From positions 1-39,850 of the IMG/VR virus record IMGVR_UViG_3300003177_000067: a stretch of 39,850 bases of DNA. One strand, given 5' to 3'. The notes below the pieces were generated by a model, which saw only the letters and a program-made list of their open reading frames with translations, did no database searches and had not been told where the DNA came from. Below, one piece after another: positions 10,015 to 18,548 of the stretch. The number at the start of each line of letters is the position of its first letter. Position 1 is the stretch's first letter. This stretch comes from a virus. Both the position numbers and the translations under genes were made by a program.

Positions 10015-10022
10015 TATAAATA
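10015..10022 (+). promoter_or_regulatory. T4-type late promoter (TATAAATA)
   Basis: Exact octamer immediately after the gp6-like stop codon; it ends 18 nt before the ATG of the gp7-like gene. The gap also holds the AAAGAGG ribosome site. Confidence 0.6.
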
Positions 10023-10039
10023 AATAAAAAGAGGCATAA

Positions 10040-12326
10040 ATGAGTAGCATAGATAATTTTGTTAATGTAGCTGTACCAAAAACTCTTCGTGAAAAAGAAA
10101 TAATGTCTACTCTAATGCAAATTTATATAGATCACGAAAAAGATAGAACAGATATAAATATAAACAAAGTAATAATTACGACTTTATAGACTTTAAAAAT
10201 GAAATACTAAAAACGTACTTAAACGAAATATGGAGTGTTTTCGCCGATGTAAAAACAAACGAAAACATCCAAAATACATATAGACAAGCATATGATTTAA
10301 TTGGTACTACTTCTATAGGAGTTACAGAGTCTAAACTTAACCAGAACGTAACAAATCAGCATAGAAGTATAGCTAGAGAATTTAATACAAAAAAAGGAAC
10401 AAAAAACTCATTCTTTTTATTATATGATCTTGTTAGACTTTCTGAGTTAGATAGTATAGGTAAAGACGCATTTTTTAATTTATTAGAAGGAACAAAAAAA
10501 GACCCTAATAAAACATTTTATTATAGAGTTGAAAGCTCAATATATAAAGACGTATTTAAAGATGTTGTTGTACCTCTAGTACACCCTGTAGGTTTTGTAT
10601 GGGATTTTATAAGAATAATAAGTCTAGAAAATGAAGACTTATTCAACCTAGAATATAAAAAAGAAATAAGTTCATTAGAATTTACTGAATTTGACTCTAT
10701 AAACAAAAAACATAATAAATATACATTAGTACAAGAGAACATAATAGATATAAAACCTAGCGACTGTGGTTTTTTCAACCTTGGCCAAAACAAAAAAACA
10801 ATAATAGATAAAATATATGAGCCATTTGGTTTTCTTAATTCATTTATAATAAATATTGACGAATTTAAAAAAGAACGTTTAGAATTAGACTTTGTAGATA
10901 ATAAAAATAATCCTTCTTATAAACTAGTAAGAGATATAAATGATAATATCAAATTATATTCTAAACATAAAGAATTAGACGGAATTAAACTAAGAATAAA
11001 AAATGTTATATTAAAAGATGCGTCTAAAGGATTCTTAACATTAGATTTAAATTCAGAATTAATAAACGGTATAGAAAGAGAATATGTACAAGGTATATCG
11101 TTTAAAGAATTTGTTGTAATCGATGCAACTCATCTTGATGTTATATATGAATTTCACGACTCAGATACTATAGAAGAAGCATCTATATTATTACCACCTA
11201 AATTTATATCTTTTAATAAAAAATATTTCGATCGAGTTGAGTTTATTGTGTCAGATATAATAAACTCGTCTAAAACATACAACGGTAGACTAATTAAAAA
11301 TTATTATAAAAGTGCTATTATAAGATATACAACAAAAAATATAGTTTCTAAAGTTCTAACAAAAGATATAGGTACGTACGTTTCAAATATAAGACAAAAT
11401 GAAAGTTTATTACCTTTATCTTCTTGTGACCCTATATATAATCCTACAGACGAAAATGGTAATATAATACAATATAATGGTCTAAGAAACACAACAGATA
11501 ATACTATACCAGAAATAGATATAAAAGATACGTATGAAAATTTTGCTAGACTATCACCCGGTAATCTTGGTAAAAATACCCCTTGGCAAGTTGGTCATAA
11601 AGCATTAAATCCAATAGATTTTGGACACTGGAATGATGCCGATATGCGAATAGAATCTTATTTTAGACCTAAAACGCAAGACGATCTGAAACTTTTAGGC
11701 TCAACTATACCACCATCAAGATATGAAAATGATAACTTAGAAGTAGGTATACGTAGACAAGATATAGATGTAAATAATGCACACTATGTTGCTTGGGAAA
11801 ATAGAACAGAAATAAGAAAAGATCTTATTTGCGGTAGAGAAAAATATAATGTATTAAATTTTATATCAGGTGTAATTGGTAGAGGTATAAAAATAGGTGA
11901 CCCTAATGGAAAATTTATAATAGGTTCTGGTTATGACTCAGATACAGTACATAATTATCAACCGAGTTCATATTATAAAAATAATAGATACGTAGATGCA
12001 GAGGTATATAAGGCTGTATGGAATTTTGGTGATCTAAAATTTACAAAAGAAAATGACGAGCAACCTTAAACGAGTCTTCTTCAGATATTTTAAAAGTAAT
12101 GGTTACACCTGGAACGAAGAAATCTCTAGAGTCTCTTGGAAATGTATATAATATAGGGGATAATTTTACAATAGGACATGAAACGTTCTATATTGGATAT
12201 AAATTAGAATATGTTACTGTAGATAATGTAGAACAGTTTGGAACAGAAACAATAAATGATACATATGATTTTGGCGTGTATAGAAATAATGTACTTTTAA
12301 CAGATAACAACATTTCAGTGTTATAA
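10040..12326 (+). CDS. gp7-like baseplate wedge protein with two frame breaks
   Basis: Starting at the ATG at 10040 behind AAAGAGG, the protein reads MSSIDNFVNVAVPKTLREKE and continues through two single-base losses (about 10155-10165 and 12055-12064) to 762 residues. Its N-terminal ~150 residues carry a gpI/gp7-like pattern: AYDLIGTTSIGVTESKLNQ followed by AREFNTKKGTKNSFFLLYDLV, where the KGT..S motif is typical of wedge proteins that dock on gp6. The rest is strand-rich without a motif I can name. A segment near 11560-11660 (LGKNTPWQVGHKALNPIDFGHWN) may be a folded outer domain. T4 gp7 is 1032 aa. Position directly after gp6 and size support a gp7 role in linking the inner ring to the fibre network; homology is not proven by eye. 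Confidence 0.58.
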
Positions 12327-12329
12327 ATA
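12322..12329 (+). promoter_or_regulatory. T4-type late promoter (TATAAATA)
   Basis: Exact octamer overlapping the end of the gp7-like gene; it ends 25 nt before the ATG at 12354, with AAAAAGGTAGGAA in between as ribosome site. Confidence 0.6.
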
Positions 12330-12353
12330 AATATAAAAAGGTAGGAATTAGTA

Positions 12354-13016
12354 ATGAAATTACAAGATAATACAGATTTAAGAGGCGAATTTTCTATAAA
12401 AGCCTATAAAAAAGATGGTAGTGTAGAAGTTTACTCTGATAAAAATCTTATTATGGACGATGCGAGAGTAAATATGGCTAAACTAATCGGTGGCTTAACT
12501 TTAGGTACACCGATTAATAAAATTGTTTTAGGTACAAAAGGACATGTTGATCCAAATATAATAGATTATAAATTAGTTGGAGAACATAACTTTATATCTT
12601 CTAGACAATTTATTTTTTCTGAAGATATAGCTGCTGATGGAGCTTTAGGAGCTCCATCAGCAGATGGTAGTACAATACCGAATTTTTCTTATGAAATAAC
12701 TTTTGACACGGCTTCTTCATCATTAGATTATACAGACGTAAATGCCCAAGGTAGTATTTCAAACGTTGGTAAAACAATAACAGATCCTAATCCAGCTGTT
12801 AATGTATGTTCTGTTCAAAGAATAATTAATAACAGAACGTGTACATTCATAGTAAATATACCTGATTATGCTGCAAACTCTGCTACAGACGGTACTGTTG
12901 CTTATACTGAAGCAGCTCTTTATGCGGGTCCAGATATATTCTCAATGAAGACTTTTCCTGCTAGAGTAAAAGAGAATACTGTTAGATTAGAACTAACTTG
13001 GTCTATAATTTTCTGA
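12354..13016 (+). CDS. Phage structural protein, probable baseplate or fibre-attachment component
   Basis: A 220-residue protein with its own late promoter. The N-terminal pattern (LRGEFSIKAYKKDGSVEVYSDKNLIMDDARVNMAKLIGG, then INKIVLGTKGHV) recalls a protein type I have seen near the baseplate genes of large myophages, where a strand hairpin and a DGSV-x-NLI motif precede a jelly-roll-like domain. The C-terminus (YTEAALYAG, then FSMKTFPARVKENTVRLELTWSIIF) resembles the closing strands of baseplate or fibre-connector proteins, where a Trp-x-Ile-x-Phe end is common. No enzyme motif is present. It lies between the wedge genes and the fibre cluster, which suggests a peripheral baseplate part. It contains a perfect 13-bp hairpin. 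Confidence 0.6.
   Translation: MKLQDNTDLRGEFSIKAYKKDGSVEVYSDKNLIMDDARVNMAKLIGGLTLGTPINKIVLGTKGHVDPNIIDYKLVGEHNFISSRQFIFSEDIAADGALGAPSADGSTIPNFSYEITFDTASSSLDYTDVNAQGSISNVGKTITDPNPAVNVCSVQRIINNRTCTFIVNIPDYAANSATDGTVAYTEAALYAGPDIFSMKTFPARVKENTVRLELTWSIIF
12631..12663. other. Perfect 13-bp inverted repeat (hairpin) inside a structural gene
   Basis: CTGCTGATGGAGC and its exact reverse complement flank a 7-nt loop (TTTAGGA). The repeat encodes AADGALGAPSAD, which is itself a near mirror of small residues. It is GC-richer than its surroundings, lacks a following T-run, and lies about 385 nt upstream of the homing endonuclease. Confidence 0.75.
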
Positions 13017-13020
13017 TTAA

Positions 13021-13042
13021 TTAAGTATACATATTATATAAT
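13021..13042 (+). promoter_or_regulatory. Early-type promoter, TTAAGTATA-N7-TATAAT
   Basis: TTAAGTATA (13021-13029), seven bases, then TATAAT (13037-13042). The same two elements with the same 7-nt spacing precede both minus-strand cassettes. Here the -10 element ends only 5 nt before the endonuclease ATG, so transcription would begin at or next to the start codon. Confidence 0.6.
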
Positions 13043-13047
13043 ATAAT

Positions 13048-14625
13048 ATGATAAAAGAAATAAAAAAAGAATATCTTAAAGGTAAATCCAAAAGATATTC
13101 TCAAACAAAAAATCTAAAGTTATACAATTATGTAGAAGAAAAAATAACTTTAGATGTCCCTCATAAAGAAAAAGTTTATTGTCTAATAAATAATATAATC
13201 CCTAAATGTAAATTGTGCGATAATATACCTTCTTTTGAAAATTTTAATGTAGGTTTTAAAACATACTGTAGTATCTCTTGTCAAGCAAAAGGCGAAAAAT
13301 CCATACAAGAAAAAACAAATATTGTAAATATCCAAAAAAATGTAGCAAACTTATCAATAGAAGAAATTATAGATGGACTTTATAATAAAACATTAAAAAT
13401 ACAAAAGTGGAGATATATTGATAAACTAAGTAATTTTAAAAACTTTAAAACATTAGAACAAGTATATAAACATGTTATACTTAAGGATAACCAGATATGT
13501 AAATATTGTAATAATATACTTGATTATGATAAGAAAACACGAGAAAAAAGAAGTTGTATCTGCTTGAATAAATATGAGAAAGCTGTTATAGACTATAAAA
13601 ATTTATCTAATAAAGAATTTCTAGAAAAGGTTATAGAAAATAACATTTATCTATACACTAATGGCGTAAATAATAAATTTAAAAACGAATACTATAAACG
13701 ATTTGATAAAATAAGTGATGATTTTATGTTACAATTAGATACGAATTGTAAAGAATTAGATATTCATTTTAGTGGTTATCATTCATCTATTTCTAACGGA
13801 GAAAAAGAATTATTGGATTTTATAAAAAGTTTTTACACAGGTAATATTATAGAAAATGATAGACATCTTGGTAAAGAATTAGATATTTATTTACCGGATT
13901 TAAAAATTGCAATAGAGTACGATGGCGTATATTGGCATAGTTCTAAATTTAAAGATAAAAACTATCATTTAAATAAAACAAAAATATGTGAAGAAAATGA
14001 TATACAACTAATACACATTTTTGAAACAGAATGGTTAAATAAAAAAGATATAGTAAAAAGTATATTAAAAGCTAAATTAGGTTATTCAAATAAAAAAATT
14101 TATGCTAGAAAATGTATTATTAAAGAAATATCCAGTAAAAAGTCTAATAGATTCCTGGAAATGAATCATATCCAAGGAAAAGATAATGCACCTATACGTT
14201 ATGGTTTATTTTATAAAGATGAATTAGTACAAGTTGTTACATTTAAAAGATCCCATAGATCTAAAGACAAATATATTGAATTAAAAAGAAGTGCAACTAT
14301 ATTAAATACAACTGTAGTAGGCGGTTTTAGTAAATTATTAAAATATTCTAAGTCTATAATAAAAGAAGACATTATAACTTTTGCTGATAGAAGATATTCT
14401 AAATTAGATAATATTTATTTAAAAACAGGAATGTATTTAGATACAATTAAGCCTAATCATTTTTACATAAATGGCGATAAATTAGAAAGTAGAGAGAAGT
14501 ATCAAAAGCATAAGTTAGAAGATATATTAGAAGTATATGATGATAATAAAACAGCAATGGAAAACTGTCATAATAATGGGATATTTGAAATATACGATAG
14601 TGGAAATTATAAATACGTTTTATAA
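13048..14625 (+). CDS. Homing endonuclease, zinc-finger plus Vsr/EDxHD-type nuclease
   Basis: A 525-residue free-standing endonuclease. Two zinc-binding clusters precede the nuclease: C54-x2-C57 with C74-x3-C78, and C151-x2-C154 with C170/C172. The nuclease core lies at about residues 248-330: E252 in NGEKELLDF, E277 before LDIYLPD, then AIEYDGVYWHSS (E290, D292, W296, H297), H307 and QLIHIFETEW. This is the Vsr-like (EDxHD) fold seen in phage homing enzymes, which cut intron-less or intron-free alleles to spread. A second domain (about 353-490: RKCIIKEISSKKSNRFLEMNHIQG, then GLFYKDELVQVVTF and ITFADRRYSKLDN) often follows such nucleases in phages. It has no visible ribosome site and an early-type promoter right at its start. 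It sits between two structural regions, as a mobile gene would. Confidence 0.85.
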   Translation: MIKEIKKEYLKGKSKRYSQTKNLKLYNYVEEKITLDVPHKEKVYCLINNIIPKCKLCDNIPSFENFNVGFKTYCSISCQAKGEKSIQEKTNIVNIQKNVANLSIEEIIDGLYNKTLKIQKWRYIDKLSNFKNFKTLEQVYKHVILKDNQICKYCNNILDYDKKTREKRSCICLNKYEKAVIDYKNLSNKEFLEKVIENNIYLYTNGVNNKFKNEYYKRFDKISDDFMLQLDTNCKELDIHFSGYHSSISNGEKELLDFIKSFYTGNIIENDRHLGKELDIYLPDLKIAIEYDGVYWHSSKFKDKNYHLNKTKICEENDIQLIHIFETEWLNKKDIVKSILKAKLGYSNKKIYARKCIIKEISSKKSNRFLEMNHIQGKDNAPIRYGLFYKDELVQVVTFKRSHRSKDKYIELKRSATILNTTVVGGFSKLLKYSKSIIKEDIITFADRRYSKLDNIYLKTGMYLDTIKPNHFYINGDKLESREKYQKHKLEDILEVYDDNKTAMENCHNNGIFEIYDSGNYKYVL

Positions 14626-14719
14626 TAGTTATAAATTATAGTTATAATAAAGATATATAGACGCTTCTTTATTGTGCTAATATTTTATTTTCGCGTTTTT
14701 ATTTTTTTATTAAATATAT

Positions 14720-15142
14720 TTATGTATCTTTTATAAATGATTCATAATACTCAAAATCCTTTTTTAATTGTTCAGGATATATGTCTTTAGATATATCATC
14801 AGAAGCAATATCTAACCAATATTCTGCTCCACAAGATGTAGATAATAATTCTCCACATATAAGTCTATTAATAATATCCATCTTATCTTCGTTTTCTTTT
14901 TTTAATACTATTGTATTTTTATCTAATTTAGTATATAAGTTTTCTTTGTACTTCTTTAATTCATAATAAAACTCCATACTTTCATATTCGTTAGTATTTT
15001 CTTTACACATATTACATACCGCTTTTTCCATCATATTAACCATAACAGATATATTATTTGAATATAGTGTAAAACTCGGCGTAGATAATTTATCTAACGA
15101 ATATTTTTCTGTATGATTATTTTTTCTATTTAATTCATTCAT
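14720..15142 (-). CDS. Hypothetical protein, last gene of minus-strand cassette 1
   Basis: I do not recognise this 140-residue protein. I chose the start at 15142 because its ATG forms an ATGA overlap with the preceding stop and has GGTGGA just upstream; an in-frame ATG 15 nt earlier is the alternative. The sequence is mostly helical and charged, with ISVMVNMMEKAVCNMCKENTNEYESM (two Cys in CNMC) and a long ELKKYKENLYTKLDKN helix. The C-terminal CGELLSTSCGAEYWLDIASDD holds two more Cys, so a CxxC...C...C metal site is conceivable but unproven. No signal peptide or membrane segment. Confidence 0.65.
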   Translation of the reverse strand: MNELNRKNNHTEKYSLDKLSTPSFTLYSNNISVMVNMMEKAVCNMCKENTNEYESMEFYYELKKYKENLYTKLDKNTIVLKKENEDKMDIINRLICGELLSTSCGAEYWLDIASDDISKDIYPEQLKKDFEYYESFIKDT

Positions 15143-15408
15143 ATTAATCCACCCCATGACATACTATATTCTTCTTTATTAGATAATTTTTTGCACCATT
15201 TTCCGTTTTTGTAAATTCCTGTAAAAGACTTTAAACCACTAAAACTACCACCACAGTTTTCACAAGGAGCATATGAATTAATAGAATTATCTGCAATGTG
15301 CATTTTACAATCTTCGCAAACAGCTACTTTTTGAAATCCGCCAAAATTTAAATTAAATAATTTAGGTTTTATATGTATTCCTTCTTGTACTTCTAATTCT
15401 ATAATCAT
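15139..15408 (-). CDS. Small zinc-ribbon protein
   Basis: An 89-residue protein with a clear four-cysteine zinc ribbon: C31-E-D-C34 and C49-E-N-C52, the second followed by GGSF. The knuckle spacing (14 residues between pairs) fits a rubredoxin-like zinc ribbon. Flanking parts are a strand-rich N-terminus and a basic tail (GIYKNGKWCKKLSNK). Such small ribbons in phages often bind host transcription or translation proteins or nucleic acid, but no specific role can be read here. It overlaps both neighbours by ATGA, so it is translated in step with them. Confidence 0.72.
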   Translation of the reverse strand: MIIELEVQEGIHIKPKLFNLNFGGFQKVAVCEDCKMHIADNSINSYAPCENCGGSFSGLKSFTGIYKNGKWCKKLSNKEEYSMSWGGLI

Positions 15409-15692
15409 ATCATTTTCCTTTCTTGTATATTATCACATATGTTGCTAAGAGTTTCTTCCCATCCTCTATGATATTCTATTAATTCATTCTCTCGTTCAGA
15501 TATTGATCTTTTATATTTTTTCTTATCTATTACGATACTTTGTCCATTTACTAAAATAGCTAACTGCATATATGTACGTCCATCTAAACTTGATCTATAA
15601 TGTTCTGAATAAATACCGTTTATATCAGATTTTTTAAACGTATACAGAGAGTTTATAGTTATTCTGTCGTCACCAAATATTCTTTTATTCAT
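15405..15692 (-). CDS. Hypothetical small protein of minus-strand cassette 1
   Basis: A 95-residue protein of unknown function. The N-terminal two thirds look strand-rich (RITINSLYTFKKSD, RTYMQLAILVNGQSIVID), like a small beta-barrel or PH-like fold; the C-terminus is a charged helix (SERENELIEYHRGWEETLSNICDNIQ). It starts in a TAATG overlap with the 33-codon gene upstream and ends in an ATGA overlap with the zinc-ribbon gene. No motif identified. Confidence 0.65.
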   Translation of the reverse strand: MNKRIFGDDRITINSLYTFKKSDINGIYSEHYRSSLDGRTYMQLAILVNGQSIVIDKKKYKRSISERENELIEYHRGWEETLSNICDNIQERKMI

Positions 15693-15793
15693 TATATGTA
15701 TGTCCTTTTCTTTTCATTCCCTAAGTACATTTCAAGAAAAACATTTTCTTGTCCTTCTTGAACATAAATATAAGGATATTTAGAGTTTTTCAT
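15692..15793 (-). CDS. 33-residue protein of minus-strand cassette 1
   Basis: A very short gene, MKNSKYPYIYVQEGQENVFL at its start, ending KKRTYI. It is supported by coupling on both sides: its ATG forms ATGA with the stop of the preceding gene and its TAA forms TAATG with the next. A conserved chain of such overlaps is hard to get by chance. Two short strands separated by a QEGQEN turn are all that can be seen; function unknown. Confidence 0.6.
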   Translation of the reverse strand: MKNSKYPYIYVQEGQENVFLEMYLGNEKKRTYI

Positions 15794-16202
15794 ATTAATT
15801 TTTTGTAAGTTAATTTAAACATTCTTATACCTTGGGTTTCATTAATTGAACCACGTGATAATTCTAGTTGTGTTATACTAGAAGTACTAAACATTAATTG
15901 AATATATTCTAATCCTCTATGATTTTTTGCTATTTCATCAGGTATATAGAACATTTTAGGAGAAGAATTCTTATCTATTCTTATATCTTTTTCTTTAATA
16001 TAATTTTCTCCTATATTGGGATCATATTCTATTTCAAGATTATATTCATCTAAAAAAGAGCTTAAACCTTTATCATTACCCAATCGGCGAACATACTCTT
16101 CTAATATAGTTGATCGAGCATTAGAAATATTCTTTATGTTTAAATATCCTAGTATATTTTCCCTTTATAAAAATAATCGTCATCAAAAGAATTGTGTATC
16201 AT
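15790..16202 (-). CDS. Hypothetical protein, first gene of minus-strand cassette 1, with one frame break
   Basis: The reading frame covering 15790-16083 lacks a proper start, but continues upstream with protein-like sequence (ENILGYLNIKNISNARSTIL). An ATG at 16202 (MIHNSFDDDYFYKG) joins it if one base is missing near 16157-16162, in a GGG run. The joined product has 137 residues. It starts acidic and aromatic, has a helical ARSTILEEYVRRLGNDKGLSSFLDEY segment, and ends with a strand pair (GIRMFKLTYKKLI). I recognise no family. An AAAAAAGG ribosome site precedes the ATG and the early-type promoter lies about 21 nt upstream. Confidence 0.6.
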
Positions 16203-16222
16203 GAGCGTACCTTTTTTGTTTT

Positions 16223-16244
16223 ATTATATAAAAAATATACTTAA
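16223..16244 (-). promoter_or_regulatory. Early-type promoter of minus-strand cassette 1 (TTAAGTATA-N7-TATAAT)
   Basis: Read on the minus strand: TTAAGTATA (16244-16236), seven bases, TATAAT (16228-16223). A start near 16216 would give a short leader of about 14 nt before the ATG at 16202. It is divergent from the late promoter at 16258. Confidence 0.62.
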
Positions 16245-16257
16245 TAAAAATCTAGTT

Positions 16258-16265
16258 TATAAATA
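16258..16265 (+). promoter_or_regulatory. T4-type late promoter (TATAAATA)
   Basis: Exact octamer in the divergent intergenic region, within GTTTATAAATATTA, a 14-nt context also found intact at 34183-34196. It ends 31 nt before the ATG at 16296, which has AAGAGGATAA as ribosome site. Confidence 0.65.
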
Positions 16266-16295
16266 TTAATATAAAACGCAATAAGAGGATAATTA

Positions 16296-16994
16296 ATGCT
16301 TACTAATAATATAAATTGGATGACTGATGGCGAAAAAGGAGATGCTGTTGTATTAAATAGAGCTCTTAAAGAGCTTGTAGGTTTAATAGATAGTAAAGAC
16401 TTTGATCCTGTAGTTAATAAGAATGGTTTAAAAGTAGATCCTGCTACTATTCATACAAGTGTTGTAGACGGAGATTTTGTTTATAAAGATATTGATGGAA
16501 TATACTATAGAGCCTTAGGTTCAGATACAATTAGAGAAAAAACTATAGGAGTTTATAAAATAATAGATACTGTTCCAGTTATTTTATTTAATGGGGCTGT
16601 TACATTAACAGGTTTAACTAAAGGTATGACATATTATTTAGATACAATAAATGCTGGAAAAATAACTAGTACAGATTATTTTCATAGTACACAGGTCGGT
16701 ATAGCTTTATCTAGTACTCTTTTATTAGTATCTATAATACCTGTTGTAAAGAGAACACAAAGACACGATAAAGAATTTGCTCAGTTGGATGTTACAAATA
16801 TAAATTATGATATAAATTCTAATGTAACAGATATTTCATATTCTACAGGAAATAAAGAAATATGGGATAGAACAGGTGATATTTTGAATGGAATAAGATA
16901 TTTTGCTACGGATGGTATAACTCTAATAGCGCAAAATATATTCACATACGACGTTAATAATAATTTAATTAGTACAACTTGGACGGAGATATAA
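16296..16994 (+). CDS. Small tail-fibre / appendage protein with YD-like C-terminal module
   Basis: A 232-residue protein that opens the fibre region. The N-terminus (NINWMTDGEKGDAVVLNRALKELVGLID) looks like a fibre connector helix. The middle has a small beta domain (GDFVYKDIDGIYYRALG, then LTGLTKGMTYYLDTINAGKI, then VGIALSSTLLLVSI) of the kind found in phage structural proteins that display carbohydrate-binding-like barrels. The last ~65 residues form a module, TNINYDINSNVTDISY ... FTYDVNNNLISTTWTEI, that returns at the ends of the genes at 16996 and 21426. A role in fibre attachment or as a short fibre is inferred from context. Confidence 0.6.
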   Translation: MLTNNINWMTDGEKGDAVVLNRALKELVGLIDSKDFDPVVNKNGLKVDPATIHTSVVDGDFVYKDIDGIYYRALGSDTIREKTIGVYKIIDTVPVILFNGAVTLTGLTKGMTYYLDTINAGKITSTDYFHSTQVGIALSSTLLLVSIIPVVKRTQRHDKEFAQLDVTNINYDINSNVTDISYSTGNKEIWDRTGDILNGIRYFATDGITLIAQNIFTYDVNNNLISTTWTEI

Positions 16995-16995
16995 T

Positions 16996-17802
16996 ATGAT
17001 AACAGTATTAAATAATCAGTATGAAAAAAATAAAAGAGATTTAGGTTTTTTAGATACTAACTTAAATGCCACAATAGCAACATTAGATTCTACTTTATCA
17101 CTACAGATAAATACAGCAGAGCAGAATATAACGAATTTAAGTACATCTTTAGGTAACAGAGTAACAGCAACAGAAACAGATATAACAACATTATTGGGTA
17201 CACAAAGCACATTATTATCGGCTGAGGCAGGTATTAGAACAGATTTTGCTGCTGCTGATACAGTTTTGAATACAAGAATAACTAATGAAATTACAACAAT
17301 AAATAATGATTATCTTACTTTAACAAACGAAGTTGCATTAGTACGAACAGATTTTTTAGCTGCTGATACAGTAATTAATAATACAATTATAGCAAACAAA
17401 ACCGAGTCAAATGCAAAAGATACGCAGTTGGCAGCAGATATAACTTTAGTACGAACAGATTTTGAAGCGGCCGATATAACTATAAACTCTAGATTAACAG
17501 CTATAGAAACGTTCGACTCTAATCTAGTTATAAAAAGGTTAGATAAAATATTAGAACAAACAGATTTTACAGCAATTAATTATGATGTTAATGGAAACAT
17601 AACAGATAAAATATATGCACCTATAACTTATAATTCTTTAGCAAATCAAATATATAAAGAGGTTTATACATATGATATATCTTTAGCATTATTAAAGATA
17701 GACTACGTAAATACAACTAATGCTAATACTATAGAGCAAACTAATACTTTTACTTATGATTTAAATGGTAAATTATATAGTAGTACATGGACAATTATAT
17801 AA
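16996..17802 (+). CDS. Coiled-coil fibre protein with YD-like C-terminal module
   Basis: A 268-residue protein. Residues 1-185 are a heptad-rich, Thr/Ile/Asn-rich coiled coil with repeats such as LVRTDFLAADTVINN and LVRTDFEAADITINS, which should trimerise. The C-terminal ~75 residues (TAINYDVNGNITDKIY, EVYTYDISLALLKIDY, TFTYDLNGKLYSSTWTII) are the same YD-like module as in the preceding protein. The pattern is a fibre shaft with a small distal domain. The start lies 1 nt after the upstream stop, behind GGAG. Confidence 0.65.
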   Translation: MITVLNNQYEKNKRDLGFLDTNLNATIATLDSTLSLQINTAEQNITNLSTSLGNRVTATETDITTLLGTQSTLLSAEAGIRTDFAAADTVLNTRITNEITTINNDYLTLTNEVALVRTDFLAADTVINNTIIANKTESNAKDTQLAADITLVRTDFEAADITINSRLTAIETFDSNLVIKRLDKILEQTDFTAINYDVNGNITDKIYAPITYNSLANQIYKEVYTYDISLALLKIDYVNTTNANTIEQTNTFTYDLNGKLYSSTWTII

Positions 17803-17813
17803 AAGGATAATAT

Positions 17814-18521
17814 ATGCAATATTTTTACCATTCATCAATAAAAAATTATACTATAGCTTTATTAGATATGTTTAATGACATAAGAATCCCTAGGATAAAT
17901 GCTAATGGCGATAGAATAGCTGATATAATTATTCCTATAAAATTTGGTAATAAAGATAAAGCCTATACTATATCTGAACACGATATAGAAAATCTACATA
18001 CGGGTAATGTTAATACATTGCCTAGAATGGTATTAGCGTTCGATAGTATGGTTAAGGCGCCTGAAAGAGATACTAATAAATTAAATAAAGTAAATAGACG
18101 AAATTTATCTACAACAGATAAGCTTATAATGGATTTTCAACATAATCCTGTTGCTTACGATTTTAATTTTACCATATATGTAGCAACAAGAACATTTACA
18201 GACGCAACAATTATAGTAGAACAGATAGCTCCAATGTTTAGACCTGATATATCTCTTAAAATACAAGAGTTGGACGTACAAGATGTACCAACTACTGTAC
18301 CTGTTACACTAGGCGATTTTAGTATAGAATTACCGGATGAAATGGATGATGAAGATATAAGAATAATTCAAACAGAATTTAGTATAACATTAAAAGGTAA
18401 TTTATATTTACCTATAAAAGATAGTAAGCTTATTAATAATATAAATTTACATATGGATATAATAGAACAAGAAAGAAACAAAGCAGCTACAACATATAAT
18501 ATAGATACAATAGTTATATAA
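17814..18521 (+). CDS. gp15-like tail sheath stabiliser and completion protein
   Basis: This 235-residue protein matches the T4-like gp15 family, which caps the tail tube and sheath at the head-proximal end. T4 gp15 is 272 aa. Family-like features in order: FYHSSIKNYTIALLDMFNDI at the start, IIIPIKFGNKDKAY, the NTLPRMVLAFDSM block near residues 62-75, FQHNPVAYDFNFTIYVATRTFTDATIIVEQIAPMF near 110-145, and IIQTEFSITLKGNLYLP near the end. These closely follow the order in cyanophage and T4 homologues. It sits inside the tail-fibre cluster, away from the baseplate operon. AAAAGGATAA precedes the ATG. Confidence 0.8.
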   Translation: MQYFYHSSIKNYTIALLDMFNDIRIPRINANGDRIADIIIPIKFGNKDKAYTISEHDIENLHTGNVNTLPRMVLAFDSMVKAPERDTNKLNKVNRRNLSTTDKLIMDFQHNPVAYDFNFTIYVATRTFTDATIIVEQIAPMFRPDISLKIQELDVQDVPTTVPVTLGDFSIELPDEMDDEDIRIIQTEFSITLKGNLYLPIKDSKLINNINLHMDIIEQERNKAATTYNIDTIVI

Positions 18522-18548
18522 AATAAATAATATAAAAGGCTAATAGTT

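Noticed and set aside
10153-10160. TATAAATA inside the gp7-like gene (also near 20600 and 21865)
   Set aside because: Inside coding sequence with no gene start at the right distance; counted as chance matches.
10521-10793. Minus-strand open frame inside the gp7-like gene
   Set aside because: The + strand frame is continuous protein across it and no minus-strand promoter or ribosome site is visible.
13048-14625. Endonuclease considered as part of an intron in a structural gene
   Set aside because: The flanking genes are complete, with normal start and stop, so it is free-standing rather than intron-borne.
14626-14719. Possible two-way terminator between the endonuclease and the minus-strand operon (AATAAAG ... 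CTTTATT at 14646-14673)
   Set aside because: The stem is only 7 bp, AT-rich, with a 14-nt loop and no T-run directly after it; not better than expected in AT-rich DNA.
18510-18525. A TATAAAATAAAT stretch before the gene at 18549, similar to a late promoter
   Set aside because: It is not the exact octamer, and similar strings are common by chance here.
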